From: Clostridium sp. M62/1
Lineage (GTDB): Bacteria > Bacillota > Clostridia > Lachnospirales > Lachnospiraceae
Reading direction: 5' to 3'
DNA length: 64,000 nucleotides
NCBI RefSeq assembly: GCF_020736365.1
Contig: NZ_CP085988.1
Span: 1,618,001-1,682,000 of the forward strand
Positions 44,455 through 53,041 of this stretch are shown here, piece by piece (within the stretch, counting starts at the first letter, position 1; every line of letters begins with the position of its first letter). Both the position numbers and the translations under genes were made by a program. The notes under the pieces were generated by a model that saw nothing but the letters and a program-made list of their open reading frames with translations, ran no database searches and had not been told where the DNA came from.

Positions 44455-44907
44455 CTACCGGGCGGACGCTTTTGAAAGGCAGGCTTCAATGGCCTGCACT
44501 AGGGCAGCCGAGGTATACTGTGTCCCCTCCGGGTATGTAAGGTTTTCCAGGGACTGGGAAGAGCAGATCTGTTCTGAGAGCTGTTCCAGTGCCGGAGCCA
44601 TGAGAGGGTACATGGTTTCCACGGAATCGCTCAGGGGCGAGAGGGCAATGGAATTGATGTGATCGGAGTCCACCGCCACCTCCAGATCCACAGTCTGACT
44701 TCCAAGTACGAGAGAAGTCCGGTAGATGCCGGGGGTGTAGGAAACTGTGCCGGCCTCTGCCTGGCTGGAGGAGACGGCACTGGATTCCTCTTTTGGACGG
44801 AACATAATAAAGAACAGAGTGATGAGGATGATGCCAAGGCCGATAAATATGGCCGTATAGATAATTTCCTTCATGCGGAGCACCACGATTTTTGTTTTAG
44901 AGCTCAT
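44455..44907 (-). CDS. One-TM membrane protein with FMN-binding-like extracytoplasmic domain
   Basis: A 150-residue protein with a short basic N-terminus, one membrane helix (about residues 14-35, YTAIFIGLGIILITLFFIMF), a Ser/Ala-rich linker and a small outside domain. That domain reads PGIYRTSLVLGSQTVDLEVA, then ALSPLSDS, and ends TSAALVQAIEACL. The beta-strand pattern and ending resemble FMN_bind domains (as in Na+-NQR/Rnf subunit C), but the SGAT-type flavinylation motif is not seen; EGTQYTS stands in its place. Covalent flavin is therefore doubtful. GGGGGG precedes the start on the minus strand. It is a single gene, with no obvious partner nearby. Domain relation is inference. Confidence 0.65.
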   Translation of the reverse strand: MSSKTKIVVLRMKEIIYTAIFIGLGIILITLFFIMFRPKEESSAVSSSQAEAGTVSYTPGIYRTSLVLGSQTVDLEVAVDSDHINSIALSPLSDSVETMYPLMAPALEQLSEQICSSQSLENLTYPEGTQYTSAALVQAIEACLSKASAR

Positions 44908-45054
44908 AGAAAGCCCCCCGATTTTGTTTATTACAGTGTATTTGGGAGCATAGGGATTTATGACAGGGAATAGCTGTGAGGAGGGAGGGAGTGGGAATGA
45001 CTGGCGAAAAAAGAGGCCTCCGTGAAAAAGAAGTGTTAAGGCTTCTGAAAGGGC

Positions 45055-45111
45055 TTGACTTTAATCCGAAATCGGACTAAAATGGTATCTGCAAGTCCGA
45101 TTTCGGATTAA
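45055..45111 (+). promoter_or_regulatory. MarR-operon promoter with two inverted operator copies
   Basis: TTGACT (45055-45060), 17 bases, TAAAAT (45078-45083). An 18-bp sequence, TTAATCCGAAATCGGACT (45061-45078), fills the spacer, and its exact inverse (45094-45111) lies over the start point. Each copy contains the near-palindrome TCCGA-AA-TCGGA. Two repressor dimers could bind and loop or block. The MarR gene 125 bases downstream is the obvious repressor. The remaining 44908-45050 and 45112-45236 stretches show no gene. Confidence 0.85.
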
Positions 45112-45236
45112 GAGAAACTTTCTGAAAGCCCCGGTCAGGGGAGCCGTCTCGAATTGCTCCGGAAGGCTGCAGAGCGGAGCCGGCTTGGCCGGTCTGGAAG
45201 AAAGTAAAGATTAAAAACAGTTCAGGGAGGCATAAG

Positions 45237-45698
45237 ATGGAGGAGAATCAGGGGCAGGAGCTCAGAGAATTTAACCGCCTGTACAAAAAGCTGGAGGAGC
45301 TGTATCACAGCCTTTCGCTGAGGCTTGGGATGTCAGACAGTATTTTTTCCATTCTGTACACCATCTGCGAGCTGGGAGACGGCTGTTCTCAGAAGGAGAT
45401 CTGTGAGCAGCTCTCTGCCAGCAAGCAGACGATCAACTCGGCGATACGGAAGCTGGAAAATCAGGGAATCCTCTTTATGAGGAAGGGGGAAAAGGGGAGA
45501 GAGCTTCACATTCACCTGACGGAGAGGGGAAGGTGTGAGGTGAGAGAAAAGATTCTTCCTGTCATGGAAGCTGAGGATCAGGCATTTATACGGATGCCTG
45601 AGCAGGACCGGGCGGAGTTTCTGCGGCTGAGCCGGATATATGTGGACGCCATGATCCGGGAAACAAGTTCTATCAGGGCTTTGGAGGAAAGATCATGA
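45237..45698 (+). CDS. MarR-family transcriptional regulator
   Basis: A 153-residue winged-helix repressor. The DNA-binding part (about residues 45-105) has GDGCSQKEICEQLSASKQTI and SAIRKLENQGILFMRKG, then the wing GRELHIHLTERG. N- and C-terminal helices form the dimer. It probably represses its own operon through the double operator at 45061-45111 and releases on binding a toxic ligand or drug. Its stop overlaps the first exporter gene (ATGA, 45695-45698). GGGAGGC precedes the start. Confidence 0.93.
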   Translation: MEENQGQELREFNRLYKKLEELYHSLSLRLGMSDSIFSILYTICELGDGCSQKEICEQLSASKQTINSAIRKLENQGILFMRKGEKGRELHIHLTERGRCEVREKILPVMEAEDQAFIRMPEQDRAEFLRLSRIYVDAMIRETSSIRALEERS

Positions 45699-47455
45699 AG
45701 ATTTTGATGAGATTTATCAGGCCGTACAGAGGGCTGGCTGCGGCTGCGCTTCTGTTCGTGTTTTTGGATGTGGCGGGAGCCCTTGTCATACCCACCATCA
45801 CCGCCGATCTGATCAATGTGGGTGTCGGCACCGGAAATATGGACTATATTATAGAGAAGGGAATCCTGATGATGGCAGTCACTGTCCTGGCGGGGGGCTG
45901 TGCCCTGCTTGGCAGCCTTCTGTCAGCCAGACTGTCCGCGCTGCTTGGGAGGGATATGAGAAATGCCCTGTATGAAAAGACTCTTTCTTTTTCGATTCAC
46001 GATTTTGAGCAGTTCGGCACCGGATCCATGATTACCAGGACATTGAATGACGTGTCGGTGATTCAGCAGTCAGCCGTGTGGTGCATCATGATGGTGCTCC
46101 CGGTTCCTGCGCTCTCTGTCATGGGGATTGTCATGGCAGTTCTGATCGACCCTGCTATGGGGGCAATCCTGGCGGCTGCGGTGGTGCTTGTCATCCTTTT
46201 AGCCCTGGTTATCAGCCGGAGGGCGGCTTCGATCTTTGAGATGCTCCAGCGCTATCTGGATCGGATGAATGTAGTGCTGAGGGAAAATATTACAGGCGTG
46301 AGGGTCATCCGGGCGTTTAACAAGGAAAACCATGAGAAAAAGAGGATGAAGAAGTCCTTTGAGGATTACGCAGAGGCTGCTGTAAAGACGAACCAGCTGT
46401 TTGCCGCCCTTGACAGCTTTTCCTTCTTTGCAATCAACATCCTGATCGTGGCGATTCTCTGGATCGGAGGAAACAGGATTGGCGCGGGAAGCATGGAAAT
46501 CGGCGACATCACGGCTCTGACAGAGTACACGATCCTGATTCTCTATTATCTGATGATGGCTCAGATGGTGATTATTCTCCTGCCCAGGGCGCGTGTCTGT
46601 CTGGGAAGGCTTGAGGAGGTTCTGACCTGCGAGCCGGAGGTAAAGGACGGAGAGGACGCTGAAAAGGAGAAAAACAGAGACGAAAACAGAGATGAAAAAA
46701 GAGACAGACTGGAAGGAGACGGGGCCTTCTGCTTTAAAAATGTTTCGTTCCGGTTTGCAGACGCCGATGAGGACACTCTGAAGAACCTGGACTTTGTCTG
46801 CCGCAGAGGGGAGACAACGGCTGTCATAGGAGGAACGGGGAGCGGAAAATCGACCATCGCCAGGCTGCTTCTGCGCTTTTACGATGTGACGGAGGGAGCC
46901 ATCCTGGCAGACGGGAGAGATATAAGGCAGATGAGCCAGAGGGAGCTCCGCTCAAAAATTTCCTATATCCCCCAGAAGGCATGGCTGTTTTCCGGGACCA
47001 TCGCTGATAATCTCCGGTACGGGAAACCGGATGCCTCTGAGGAGGAGATGTACCATGCCCTGGATGTGGCCCAGGCAGGCTTTGTGAGGGAGCTGGAGCA
47101 GGGGCTTGAATCTCATGTGGCTCAGGGAGGGACGAATTTCTCCGGCGGCCAGAAGCAGAGGCTTGCCATTGCAAGAGCCCTTATGAAGAAGGCGGATCTG
47201 TACATTTTCGATGACAGCTTTTCTGCTCTGGACTTTAAGACGGACAGCGCCCTCAGAAGGGCGCTGAAGGCAGAGACGGAGGATGCAGCCGTGCTGATCA
47301 TTGCCCAGAGGATCAACACGATTCTGAACGCAGAGCAGATCATTGTGCTGAATGAGGGACAGATTGCCGGGATCGGAACACATGAAAGTCTTCTGAGAGA
47401 GTGCAGTGTGTACCAGGAAATCGCCCGATCACAGATGAAGGGAGGGGAGGCATAG
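45695..47455 (+). CDS. ABC exporter half-transporter, degenerate Walker B subunit
   Basis: A 586-residue protein with an N-terminal six-helix exporter domain (about residues 15-310) and a C-terminal nucleotide-binding domain. Walker A is GGTGSGKST, the Q loop SYIPQKAWLFSG, and the signature NFSGGQKQRLAIARAL is intact. Walker B reads YIFDDSFSALD, so the catalytic Glu is replaced by Asp. A charged low-complexity insertion (KEKNRDENRDEKRD, near residue 325) joins the two domains. This is the usual degenerate-site subunit of a heterodimer such as BmrCD or LmrCD. It overlaps marR by four bases and the next subunit by one, so all three are coupled. Likely function is multidrug or peptide export. 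Confidence 0.94.
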   Translation: MKILMRFIRPYRGLAAAALLFVFLDVAGALVIPTITADLINVGVGTGNMDYIIEKGILMMAVTVLAGGCALLGSLLSARLSALLGRDMRNALYEKTLSFSIHDFEQFGTGSMITRTLNDVSVIQQSAVWCIMMVLPVPALSVMGIVMAVLIDPAMGAILAAAVVLVILLALVISRRAASIFEMLQRYLDRMNVVLRENITGVRVIRAFNKENHEKKRMKKSFEDYAEAAVKTNQLFAALDSFSFFAINILIVAILWIGGNRIGAGSMEIGDITALTEYTILILYYLMMAQMVIILLPRARVCLGRLEEVLTCEPEVKDGEDAEKEKNRDENRDEKRDRLEGDGAFCFKNVSFRFADADEDTLKNLDFVCRRGETTAVIGGTGSGKSTIARLLLRFYDVTEGAILADGRDIRQMSQRELRSKISYIPQKAWLFSGTIADNLRYGKPDASEEEMYHALDVAQAGFVRELEQGLESHVAQGGTNFSGGQKQRLAIARALMKKADLYIFDDSFSALDFKTDSALRRALKAETEDAAVLIIAQRINTILNAEQIIVLNEGQIAGIGTHESLLRECSVYQEIARSQMKGGEA

Positions 47456-49269
47456 TGGATACAGAGAAGAGTTACCTGGAGGATGAACTGGAGCTGGAGG
47501 TGCCAAAGAACGGGCTTAAGACCATGAAGCGGATGTGGGATTCTGCGCCGGAGCAGCACCTGCGGCTGCTTTTAGTCATGATTTCTGTTGTGTGCTATAC
47601 GCTGTTTTCCATTGTATCGCCCCTCTACAGCGCACACCTGGTGGATCTGATATGGAACGGGGTGAAGGAGTCTGCCGCCCAGAGGACGGTTTTCAGCTTC
47701 AGCTGGGCCCGGGGAGGGCGGGAGCTGCTCATCCTGTTTCTCCTCTATTCTGTCACCTGGCTGTTCTATACGGCCCAGAATTTCCTGATGGCCGGCTTTG
47801 CAGAAAAGCTGAACCTGAATCTGAGGGAACAGATCAGCAGGAAATTAAACAGGCTGCCCCTGTCCTACTTCGACGGGCACCAGCCGGGAGAGATTTTAAG
47901 CCGCGCCACAAACGATCTGGACAAAATGTCAGAGGCCCTTCAGACCGGGCTTTTGAAGCTGTTTACCTCAGTGGGGCTGGCGGCAGGCTCGCTGATTATG
48001 ATGCTTCGCTATAACCTTATTCTTACGGCAGTGTTCCTGGTATTTACAGGGCTGTCCATGGTGCTCACAAATATATTTTCAGGAAAGACGCTCCGCTTCT
48101 CTGCCAGAAGGCAGAGGGCCATGAGCAGGCTGACCAGCTGTGTGGAGGAGTCCTACAGCGGGCGCGTGATCATCCGGGCATTTAACCGGGAGGAGGAAAG
48201 TCTTGCGTCCATGAAGGAGGCTTCGGAGGAGCTTGCCAGAACTTCCATCCAGGCAGAATTTCTGGCCCAGGCCATCAATCCGGCCATCCGCTTTGTAAAC
48301 CGGACGGGGCAGGTGCTGATTGCCGTTCTGGCCGGAAAATTTTTGATTGACGGGGCATTGACGGTAGGCGCTATCCAGGCCTTTTTCCAGTACGTCTACC
48401 AGGCCGCGGAGCCGCTGACAGAGGCATCCTATATGATCAATTCCATGCAGTCGGCTCTGGCCTCCATGGAGCATATTTACAGAATGCTTGACGAGGAGGA
48501 GATTACAGAGGAGCCTGAGCACCCCGTAAGCGTGTCAGGCGCCAGGGGAAGCGTGGAATTTCAGGATGTGCGCTTTGGCTATTCACCGGATCACATTTTG
48601 ATGAAGCAGATCAGCTTTTCCGTAAAACCGGGGCAGAAAATTGCCATTGTAGGAAATACGGGCGCGGGAAAGACAACGCTGATTAACCTTCTCATGCGTT
48701 TTTATGAGGTAAACAGCGGAAGGATTCTGCTGGACGGAGAGGATACGGCTCAAATGACCAGGGCGGAGCTTCGGAAAAATTTCGGCATGGTGCTTCAGGA
48801 TACCTGGCTGTTTGGGGGAACCATAGCGGAAAATATCGCCTACGGAAGGCCGGATGCCTCCAGAGAAGAGGTGATCGCGGCTGCTAAGGCCGCCCATGTG
48901 GATTTCTTTATCCGCACTCTCCCCAAGGGATATGATACCATTCTGGACAATGAGGCGGAGAATATCTCGGTTGGCCAGAGACAGCTTCTCACCATCGCCC
49001 GGGTGATGCTCTGCAATCCTCCGGTGCTGATCCTGGATGAGGCCACATCCAGCGTAGACACGCGGACAGAGATGGCCATAGGAGAGGCCATGCAGTCGTT
49101 AATGAAGGGAAGAACCAGCTTCGTCATCGCCCACCGCCTGTCGACGATTGTGGATGTAGATCTGATTCTGGTGATGAAGGACGGTGATATCATCGAGCAG
49201 GGAAGCCACCGGGAGCTTCTGAAGGCCGGAGGAGCGTACGCAGAGCTCTATAACAGCCAGTTTGCCTAG
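47455..49269 (+). CDS. ABC exporter half-transporter, catalytic Walker B subunit
   Basis: A 604-residue partner of the preceding gene. The GTG at 47455 shares its G with the TAG stop of subunit one and has GGAGGGGAGG nine bases ahead, so it is preferred over an ATG-less in-frame extension to 47401. It has a six-helix domain (about residues 35-325) and a nucleotide-binding domain with Walker A GNTGAGKTT, Q loop MVLQDTWLFGG and canonical Walker B LILDEATSSVD. The signature is changed to ISVGQ. The defects of the two subunits are complementary: one composite ATP site is fully canonical and the other has Asp for Glu plus the ISVGQ signature. That is the known hallmark of heterodimeric exporters. 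Confidence 0.94.
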   Translation: MDTEKSYLEDELELEVPKNGLKTMKRMWDSAPEQHLRLLLVMISVVCYTLFSIVSPLYSAHLVDLIWNGVKESAAQRTVFSFSWARGGRELLILFLLYSVTWLFYTAQNFLMAGFAEKLNLNLREQISRKLNRLPLSYFDGHQPGEILSRATNDLDKMSEALQTGLLKLFTSVGLAAGSLIMMLRYNLILTAVFLVFTGLSMVLTNIFSGKTLRFSARRQRAMSRLTSCVEESYSGRVIIRAFNREEESLASMKEASEELARTSIQAEFLAQAINPAIRFVNRTGQVLIAVLAGKFLIDGALTVGAIQAFFQYVYQAAEPLTEASYMINSMQSALASMEHIYRMLDEEEITEEPEHPVSVSGARGSVEFQDVRFGYSPDHILMKQISFSVKPGQKIAIVGNTGAGKTTLINLLMRFYEVNSGRILLDGEDTAQMTRAELRKNFGMVLQDTWLFGGTIAENIAYGRPDASREEVIAAAKAAHVDFFIRTLPKGYDTILDNEAENISVGQRQLLTIARVMLCNPPVLILDEATSSVDTRTEMAIGEAMQSLMKGRTSFVIAHRLSTIVDVDLILVMKDGDIIEQGSHRELLKAGGAYAELYNSQFA

Positions 49270-49326
49270 GCGCGGAGGGCACAGACGTTTCCAGCAGTTT
49301 TTTCTGACAGAAGAGGGAATTTGTGG

Positions 49327-49556
49327 TATAATGACTGCAAAGCGGTCATTATACCTGCGCCGAGCCGCTGGCGCCCGAAGGGAGCCAAAACACCACTTCG
49401 GCGAGTGCGCATCCCTCGGGGGAGAATGGCATATCCGAAGGATATGATATAATGACCGCAGAGCGGTCATTATATCTGCGCATACCGGTTTCAGCATTCA
49501 CTGCTGAAAGCCGGGCGCTAAATTCCGCCGGAGGCCGCCATATCCGGAGGATATGG
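49327..49556. repeat. Cluster of palindromic repeats in a gene-free gap
   Basis: Hairpin TATAATGAC...GTCATTATA (49327-49353) recurs 120 bp later as a 13-pair perfect hairpin ATATAATGACCGC/GCGGTCATTATAT (49447-49475). Both are followed by CTGCGC. Immediately before the second copy is CATATCC/GGATATG (49430-49446), which recurs as CCATATCC/GGATATGG (49538-49556). A third hairpin uses GGTTTCAGCA (49487-49496) with TGCTGAAAGCC (49502-49512). The layout suggests a duplicated, partly diverged palindromic module. The rest of 49270-49707 holds no gene I can support. Confidence 0.7.
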
Positions 49557-49707
49557 CATGATAAAAGAAACGGTTCACAGGCAGTGTTGTGCCACACAGG
49601 GTGAGCCGGAAAAGGGGCTGCGGAGCCGTCAGCCCTGCAGGCAGGCTGTTTTTGGCGGGAATGCCTGGGGATGGGAGCGGCTCAGACGGCAGAAAGGATG
49701 GAGAAGG

Positions 49708-50208
49708 ATGAAGATTGCAATTATTTATTATAGCCAGACAGGTCACACCAGAGAGATGGGCTCTGTGATTGCAGAGGGAGTGGAGCGCGCCGGCGGTGAG
49801 GCAAGGCTCTTTTCCGTGGAGGAGCCGGTGGACGAGGAGTATGTAAACTCCTGCGACGGAGTCATTATCGGAACGCCTACCTGGCTTGCCAATACCTGCT
49901 GGCAGATTAAAAAGTGGTTTGACGTGGACAGCGGGAAGCTGAAGCTGGCAGGAAAGCTGGGAGGCGTGTATGCTACAGCCCACTATGCCCAGGGGGGAGG
50001 CGATGTGGCTCTCATGAATATGATCGGCCACATGCTGGTGAAGGGAATGCTTCTCTACTCCGGCGGTGCTTCCCTGGGAAAACCTTTCATCCATCTGGGG
50101 CCGGTTGCCCTGGATTCCGTGGGAACTCATTTTGAGGACTGCAAGGAGGACTTCCGGATCTACGGAGAGCGGTTTGCCAGAAAAGCAGGCGAGCTGTTTG
50201 AAAAATAG
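49708..50208 (+). CDS. Flavodoxin / NAD(P)H-quinone-reductase-like flavoprotein
   Basis: A 166-residue flavodoxin-fold protein. The FMN phosphate loop is YYSQTGHTREMG (about residues 7-18), the second FMN contact is GTPTWLANTCWQIKKWFD (about 55-72), and the third region is ATAHYAQGGGDVALM (about 92-106). This is the WrbA/NAD(P)H:quinone-oxidoreductase or flavodoxin type, acting as a cytosolic electron carrier or quinone reductase. The frame opens at 49558 within the repeat cluster; the ATG at 49708, where homologous sequence starts, is preferred. Confidence 0.88.
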   Translation: MKIAIIYYSQTGHTREMGSVIAEGVERAGGEARLFSVEEPVDEEYVNSCDGVIIGTPTWLANTCWQIKKWFDVDSGKLKLAGKLGGVYATAHYAQGGGDVALMNMIGHMLVKGMLLYSGGASLGKPFIHLGPVALDSVGTHFEDCKEDFRIYGERFARKAGELFEK

Positions 50209-50284
50209 AGGCAGGACAAGACTGACAGAAGAAGGCTGAGAGAAAACAGAGCGGAGAAAGTCCGGCGAAGAAACAAGAACCGGG

Positions 50285-50334
50285 AAATCGGACAGACTGA
50301 GGAGTCACATTCCAAAAGTCTGTTCGATTTTTTT
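50285..50334 (+). terminator. Intrinsic terminator of the flavodoxin gene
   Basis: AAATCGGACAGACT (50285-50298) pairs with AGTCTGTTCGATTT (50317-50330), one G-T pair, and ends in seven T (50328-50334). Confidence 0.88.
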
Positions 50335-50335
50335 C

Positions 50336-50364
50336 GTGACACTGGGGGAGAAATATATTATAAT
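50336..50364 (+). promoter_or_regulatory. Promoter of pcrA
   Basis: GTGACA (50336-50341), 17 bases, TATAAT (50359-50364), immediately after the preceding terminator and about 80 bases before the start of pcrA. Confidence 0.7.
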
Positions 50365-50442
50365 GAACCCATTGCAGTGCAGGCCGAAGAGACGGCGCGG
50401 CAGAATACTGCCAGATGGAGCACGATATAGGAGAATAGAAAT

Positions 50443-52935
50443 ATGGGAAATAAATTTGATTTGCTGAATCCGAAGCAGCAGGAGGCAGTTTTCCACACAG
50501 AGGGGCCTCTTCTTGTTCTGGCTGGAGCCGGTTCGGGAAAAACGAGAGTTCTGACCCACAGGATAGCCTATCTCATAGAGGAAAAGGGGGTGAACCCCTG
50601 GAATATTATGGCCATCACCTTTACCAACAAGGCGGCAGCCGAGATGAGGGAGAGGGTGGACCAGATTGTGGGCTTTGGCTCTGAGAGCATCTGGGTGAGT
50701 ACCTTTCACTCCTCCTGTGTGCGTATCCTCAGAAGACATATAGACAGGCTGGGATATGACACCAGCTTCACCATCTATGACACGGATGATCAGAGAACTC
50801 TGATGAAGCAGATTTTCAAGCGCCTTCAGGTAGATACCAAGCAGTTTAAGGAGAGAAGTGTGCTGGGAAGGATTTCCTCCCTTAAAAACGAGATGATCCG
50901 GCCAGACGAGGCCCTTACAAACGCAGGGGGGGACTTCGGGGAGAAAAAGATCGCAGAGCTCTACGGAGAGTACCAGAAGGCTCTGAAAAATAATAATGCC
51001 CTGGATTTCGACGATCTGCTGGTTAAGACTGTGGAGCTGTTTGAGGCGGATCAGGAGGTTCTCGCCTATTATCAGAACCGGTTCCGCTACATTATGGTGG
51101 ACGAGTACCAGGACACTAATATGGTGCAGTTTAAGCTGGTTGATCTGCTGGCGGGAAAGTACAGGAATATATGCGTGGTGGGCGACGACGACCAGTCCAT
51201 CTACAAGTTCAGGGGGGCTGACATTGAAAATATCCTGAGCTTTGAGAAGGCGTTCCCGGGAGCACAGGTCATCAAACTGGAACAGAATTACCGCTCCACC
51301 CAGAATATTCTGAATGCCGCCAACGAGGTGATCCGAAATAACAGAGGCAGAAAGGATAAAACCCTCTGGACGGCCAACGGGGAGGGCGAGCGTGTGCGGC
51401 TTGCCCAGTTTGACACAGCTTATGAAGAGGCGGACTACATAGCGTGTGACATTAAGGCCGAGTCCGCCAAGGAAAACAGTCCCTTTTCCGACTTCGCTGT
51501 GCTGTACCGGACCAACGCCCAGTCCCGCCTTCTGGAGGAGAAAATGATTCTCCACAGCATCCCGTACCGGCTGGTGGGCGGCGTCAACTTCTATCAGAGA
51601 AAAGAGATCAAGGATATTCTCTCTTATTTGAAAACCATCGCAAACGGCCAGGACGATCTGGCTGTCCAGAGAATTGTCAATGTGCCGAAGCGGGGAATCG
51701 GAGCCACATCCATGGGAAGGGTGACTGCCTTTGCCTCTGCAGGCGGTATGAGCTTTTATGACGCCCTCCTCCGCGTGAAGGCTGTTCCGTCCATCGGGAA
51801 GGCAGCTGACAAGATTGGAGTGTTTACAGAACAGATCGAGGACTTTAAGGCAAGGCTGGGGGAGCTGAGCTTAAAGGAGCTTATCGAAGAAATCCTTGAA
51901 AACACCGGATACCGCAAGGAGATTGAGGCTGAGGGAGAGGTCGAGGCGGAAACCAGGCTTCAGAATATCCAGGAGCTGATCAACAAGGCAGTGGCCTACT
52001 GGGACAATGAGGAGAACCCCACCCTGGACGGCTTCCTGGAGGAGGTGGCTCTGGTGGCGGATGTGGACAGCATGGACGAGTCGGAAAACCGTGTGGTGCT
52101 CATGACGCTCCACAGCGCCAAGGGACTGGAATTTCCCCATGTGTACCTGAGCGGAATGGAGGATGGGCTGTTCCCCAGCAGCATGTCAATCATGTCCGAC
52201 GACGGGGACGCGGTGGAGGAGGAGCGCCGCCTCTGCTATGTGGGAATCACAAGGGCCAGAGAGAGGCTTACCCTGACGGCAGCCAGACAGAGGATGACCA
52301 ACGGAGAAACAAGGTTTTCCAGGCTCAGCCGTTTCGTGGAGGAGATCCCGCCCCTTCTCCTGGACAGGCAGAACAAGCCCTCTTCCTTTGAGAAAAGAGG
52401 AACGGGAGCCGGCGGATCCGGGCTTCACTTCGCGGAGGATGAGTTTGACGACAGCGGTCTGCCCTGGGGAGATGAGTTTGAGCCGGGCTTTGGTTCCCGC
52501 CCGTCCGGCCGTCAGAACGGAAGATTTGGGGATGGACAGGGCAGTCTGTCCTCCTCAGGTTCCTCCTGGTCGGGCAATTCCTCCTGGGGAGGAGGATGGG
52601 GAGGCTCCTCAGTCTCCTCCGGCGACTGGGACCGCTCCACAGAAGGGTTTACTGTGCCGAAACGTCCGGCCGGCTTCAGCGCCTTTGGTCAGAAGCCAAA
52701 CGCCTATGCCTCTAAGACCTCCAGCCCGGCCCCTTCCTTCGGAAAGCAGTTCACGGTCCAGAAGGCAGGAAGCCTTGACTATAAGGCCGGCGACCGTGTC
52801 TGCCATATAAAATTCGGGGAGGGGACCGTAAAGAATATTGTGGATGGCGGTAAGGATTACGAGGTGACCGTGGACTTCGACAGAGCCGGAATTAAAAAGA
52901 TGTTTGCATCCTTTGCAAAATTGAAAAAATTGTAA
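50443..52935 (+). CDS. pcrA: ATP-dependent DNA helicase PcrA/UvrD
   Basis: A superfamily 1 3'-5' helicase for repair, plasmid replication and clearing RNA polymerase. The 830-residue protein shows motif I LAGAGSGKTRVL, motif Ia ITFTNKAAAEMRER, motif II VDEYQDTN, motif III GDDDQSIYKFRGA, motif IV EQNYRST, motif V TLHSAKGLEF and motif VI YVGITRARERL. After about residue 640 comes a disordered Gly/Ser/Trp-rich linker (near 690-730) and the conserved C-terminal Tudor-like tail DRVCHIKFGEGTVKNI, known to bind RNA polymerase in PcrA. GGAG lies upstream of the ATG. Confidence 0.96.
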   Translation: MGNKFDLLNPKQQEAVFHTEGPLLVLAGAGSGKTRVLTHRIAYLIEEKGVNPWNIMAITFTNKAAAEMRERVDQIVGFGSESIWVSTFHSSCVRILRRHIDRLGYDTSFTIYDTDDQRTLMKQIFKRLQVDTKQFKERSVLGRISSLKNEMIRPDEALTNAGGDFGEKKIAELYGEYQKALKNNNALDFDDLLVKTVELFEADQEVLAYYQNRFRYIMVDEYQDTNMVQFKLVDLLAGKYRNICVVGDDDQSIYKFRGADIENILSFEKAFPGAQVIKLEQNYRSTQNILNAANEVIRNNRGRKDKTLWTANGEGERVRLAQFDTAYEEADYIACDIKAESAKENSPFSDFAVLYRTNAQSRLLEEKMILHSIPYRLVGGVNFYQRKEIKDILSYLKTIANGQDDLAVQRIVNVPKRGIGATSMGRVTAFASAGGMSFYDALLRVKAVPSIGKAADKIGVFTEQIEDFKARLGELSLKELIEEILENTGYRKEIEAEGEVEAETRLQNIQELINKAVAYWDNEENPTLDGFLEEVALVADVDSMDESENRVVLMTLHSAKGLEFPHVYLSGMEDGLFPSSMSIMSDDGDAVEEERRLCYVGITRARERLTLTAARQRMTNGETRFSRLSRFVEEIPPLLLDRQNKPSSFEKRGTGAGGSGLHFAEDEFDDSGLPWGDEFEPGFGSRPSGRQNGRFGDGQGSLSSSGSSWSGNSSWGGGWGGSSVSSGDWDRSTEGFTVPKRPAGFSAFGQKPNAYASKTSSPAPSFGKQFTVQKAGSLDYKAGDRVCHIKFGEGTVKNIVDGGKDYEVTVDFDRAGIKKMFASFAKLKKL

Positions 52936-52940
52936 TAAAT

Positions 52941-52969
52941 TTGTGGTTTTCACATAAAATATGTATAGT
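52941..52969 (+). promoter_or_regulatory. Promoter before the small membrane protein gene
   Basis: TTGTGG (52941-52946), 17 bases, TATAGT (52964-52969). A second TATAAT at 52989-52994 lacks a good -35. Confidence 0.5.
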
Positions 52970-53041
52970 AAAAAGACAGAGATAATGGTATAATAATAAA
53001 GACATATCCATTAGAAGGTTATGGAGAAAGGACGTGACAAG

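Noticed and set aside
45061-45111. The two repeated 18-mers considered as a start of a CRISPR-like array
   Set aside because: Only two copies, in inverted orientation and placed exactly on a promoter; they are operators. No repeat-spacer array exists anywhere in the window.
50305-51555. A 416-codon minus-strand frame antisense to pcrA
   Set aside because: It covers the pcrA helicase motifs on the other strand and crosses the pcrA promoter; no domain or start signal is visible.
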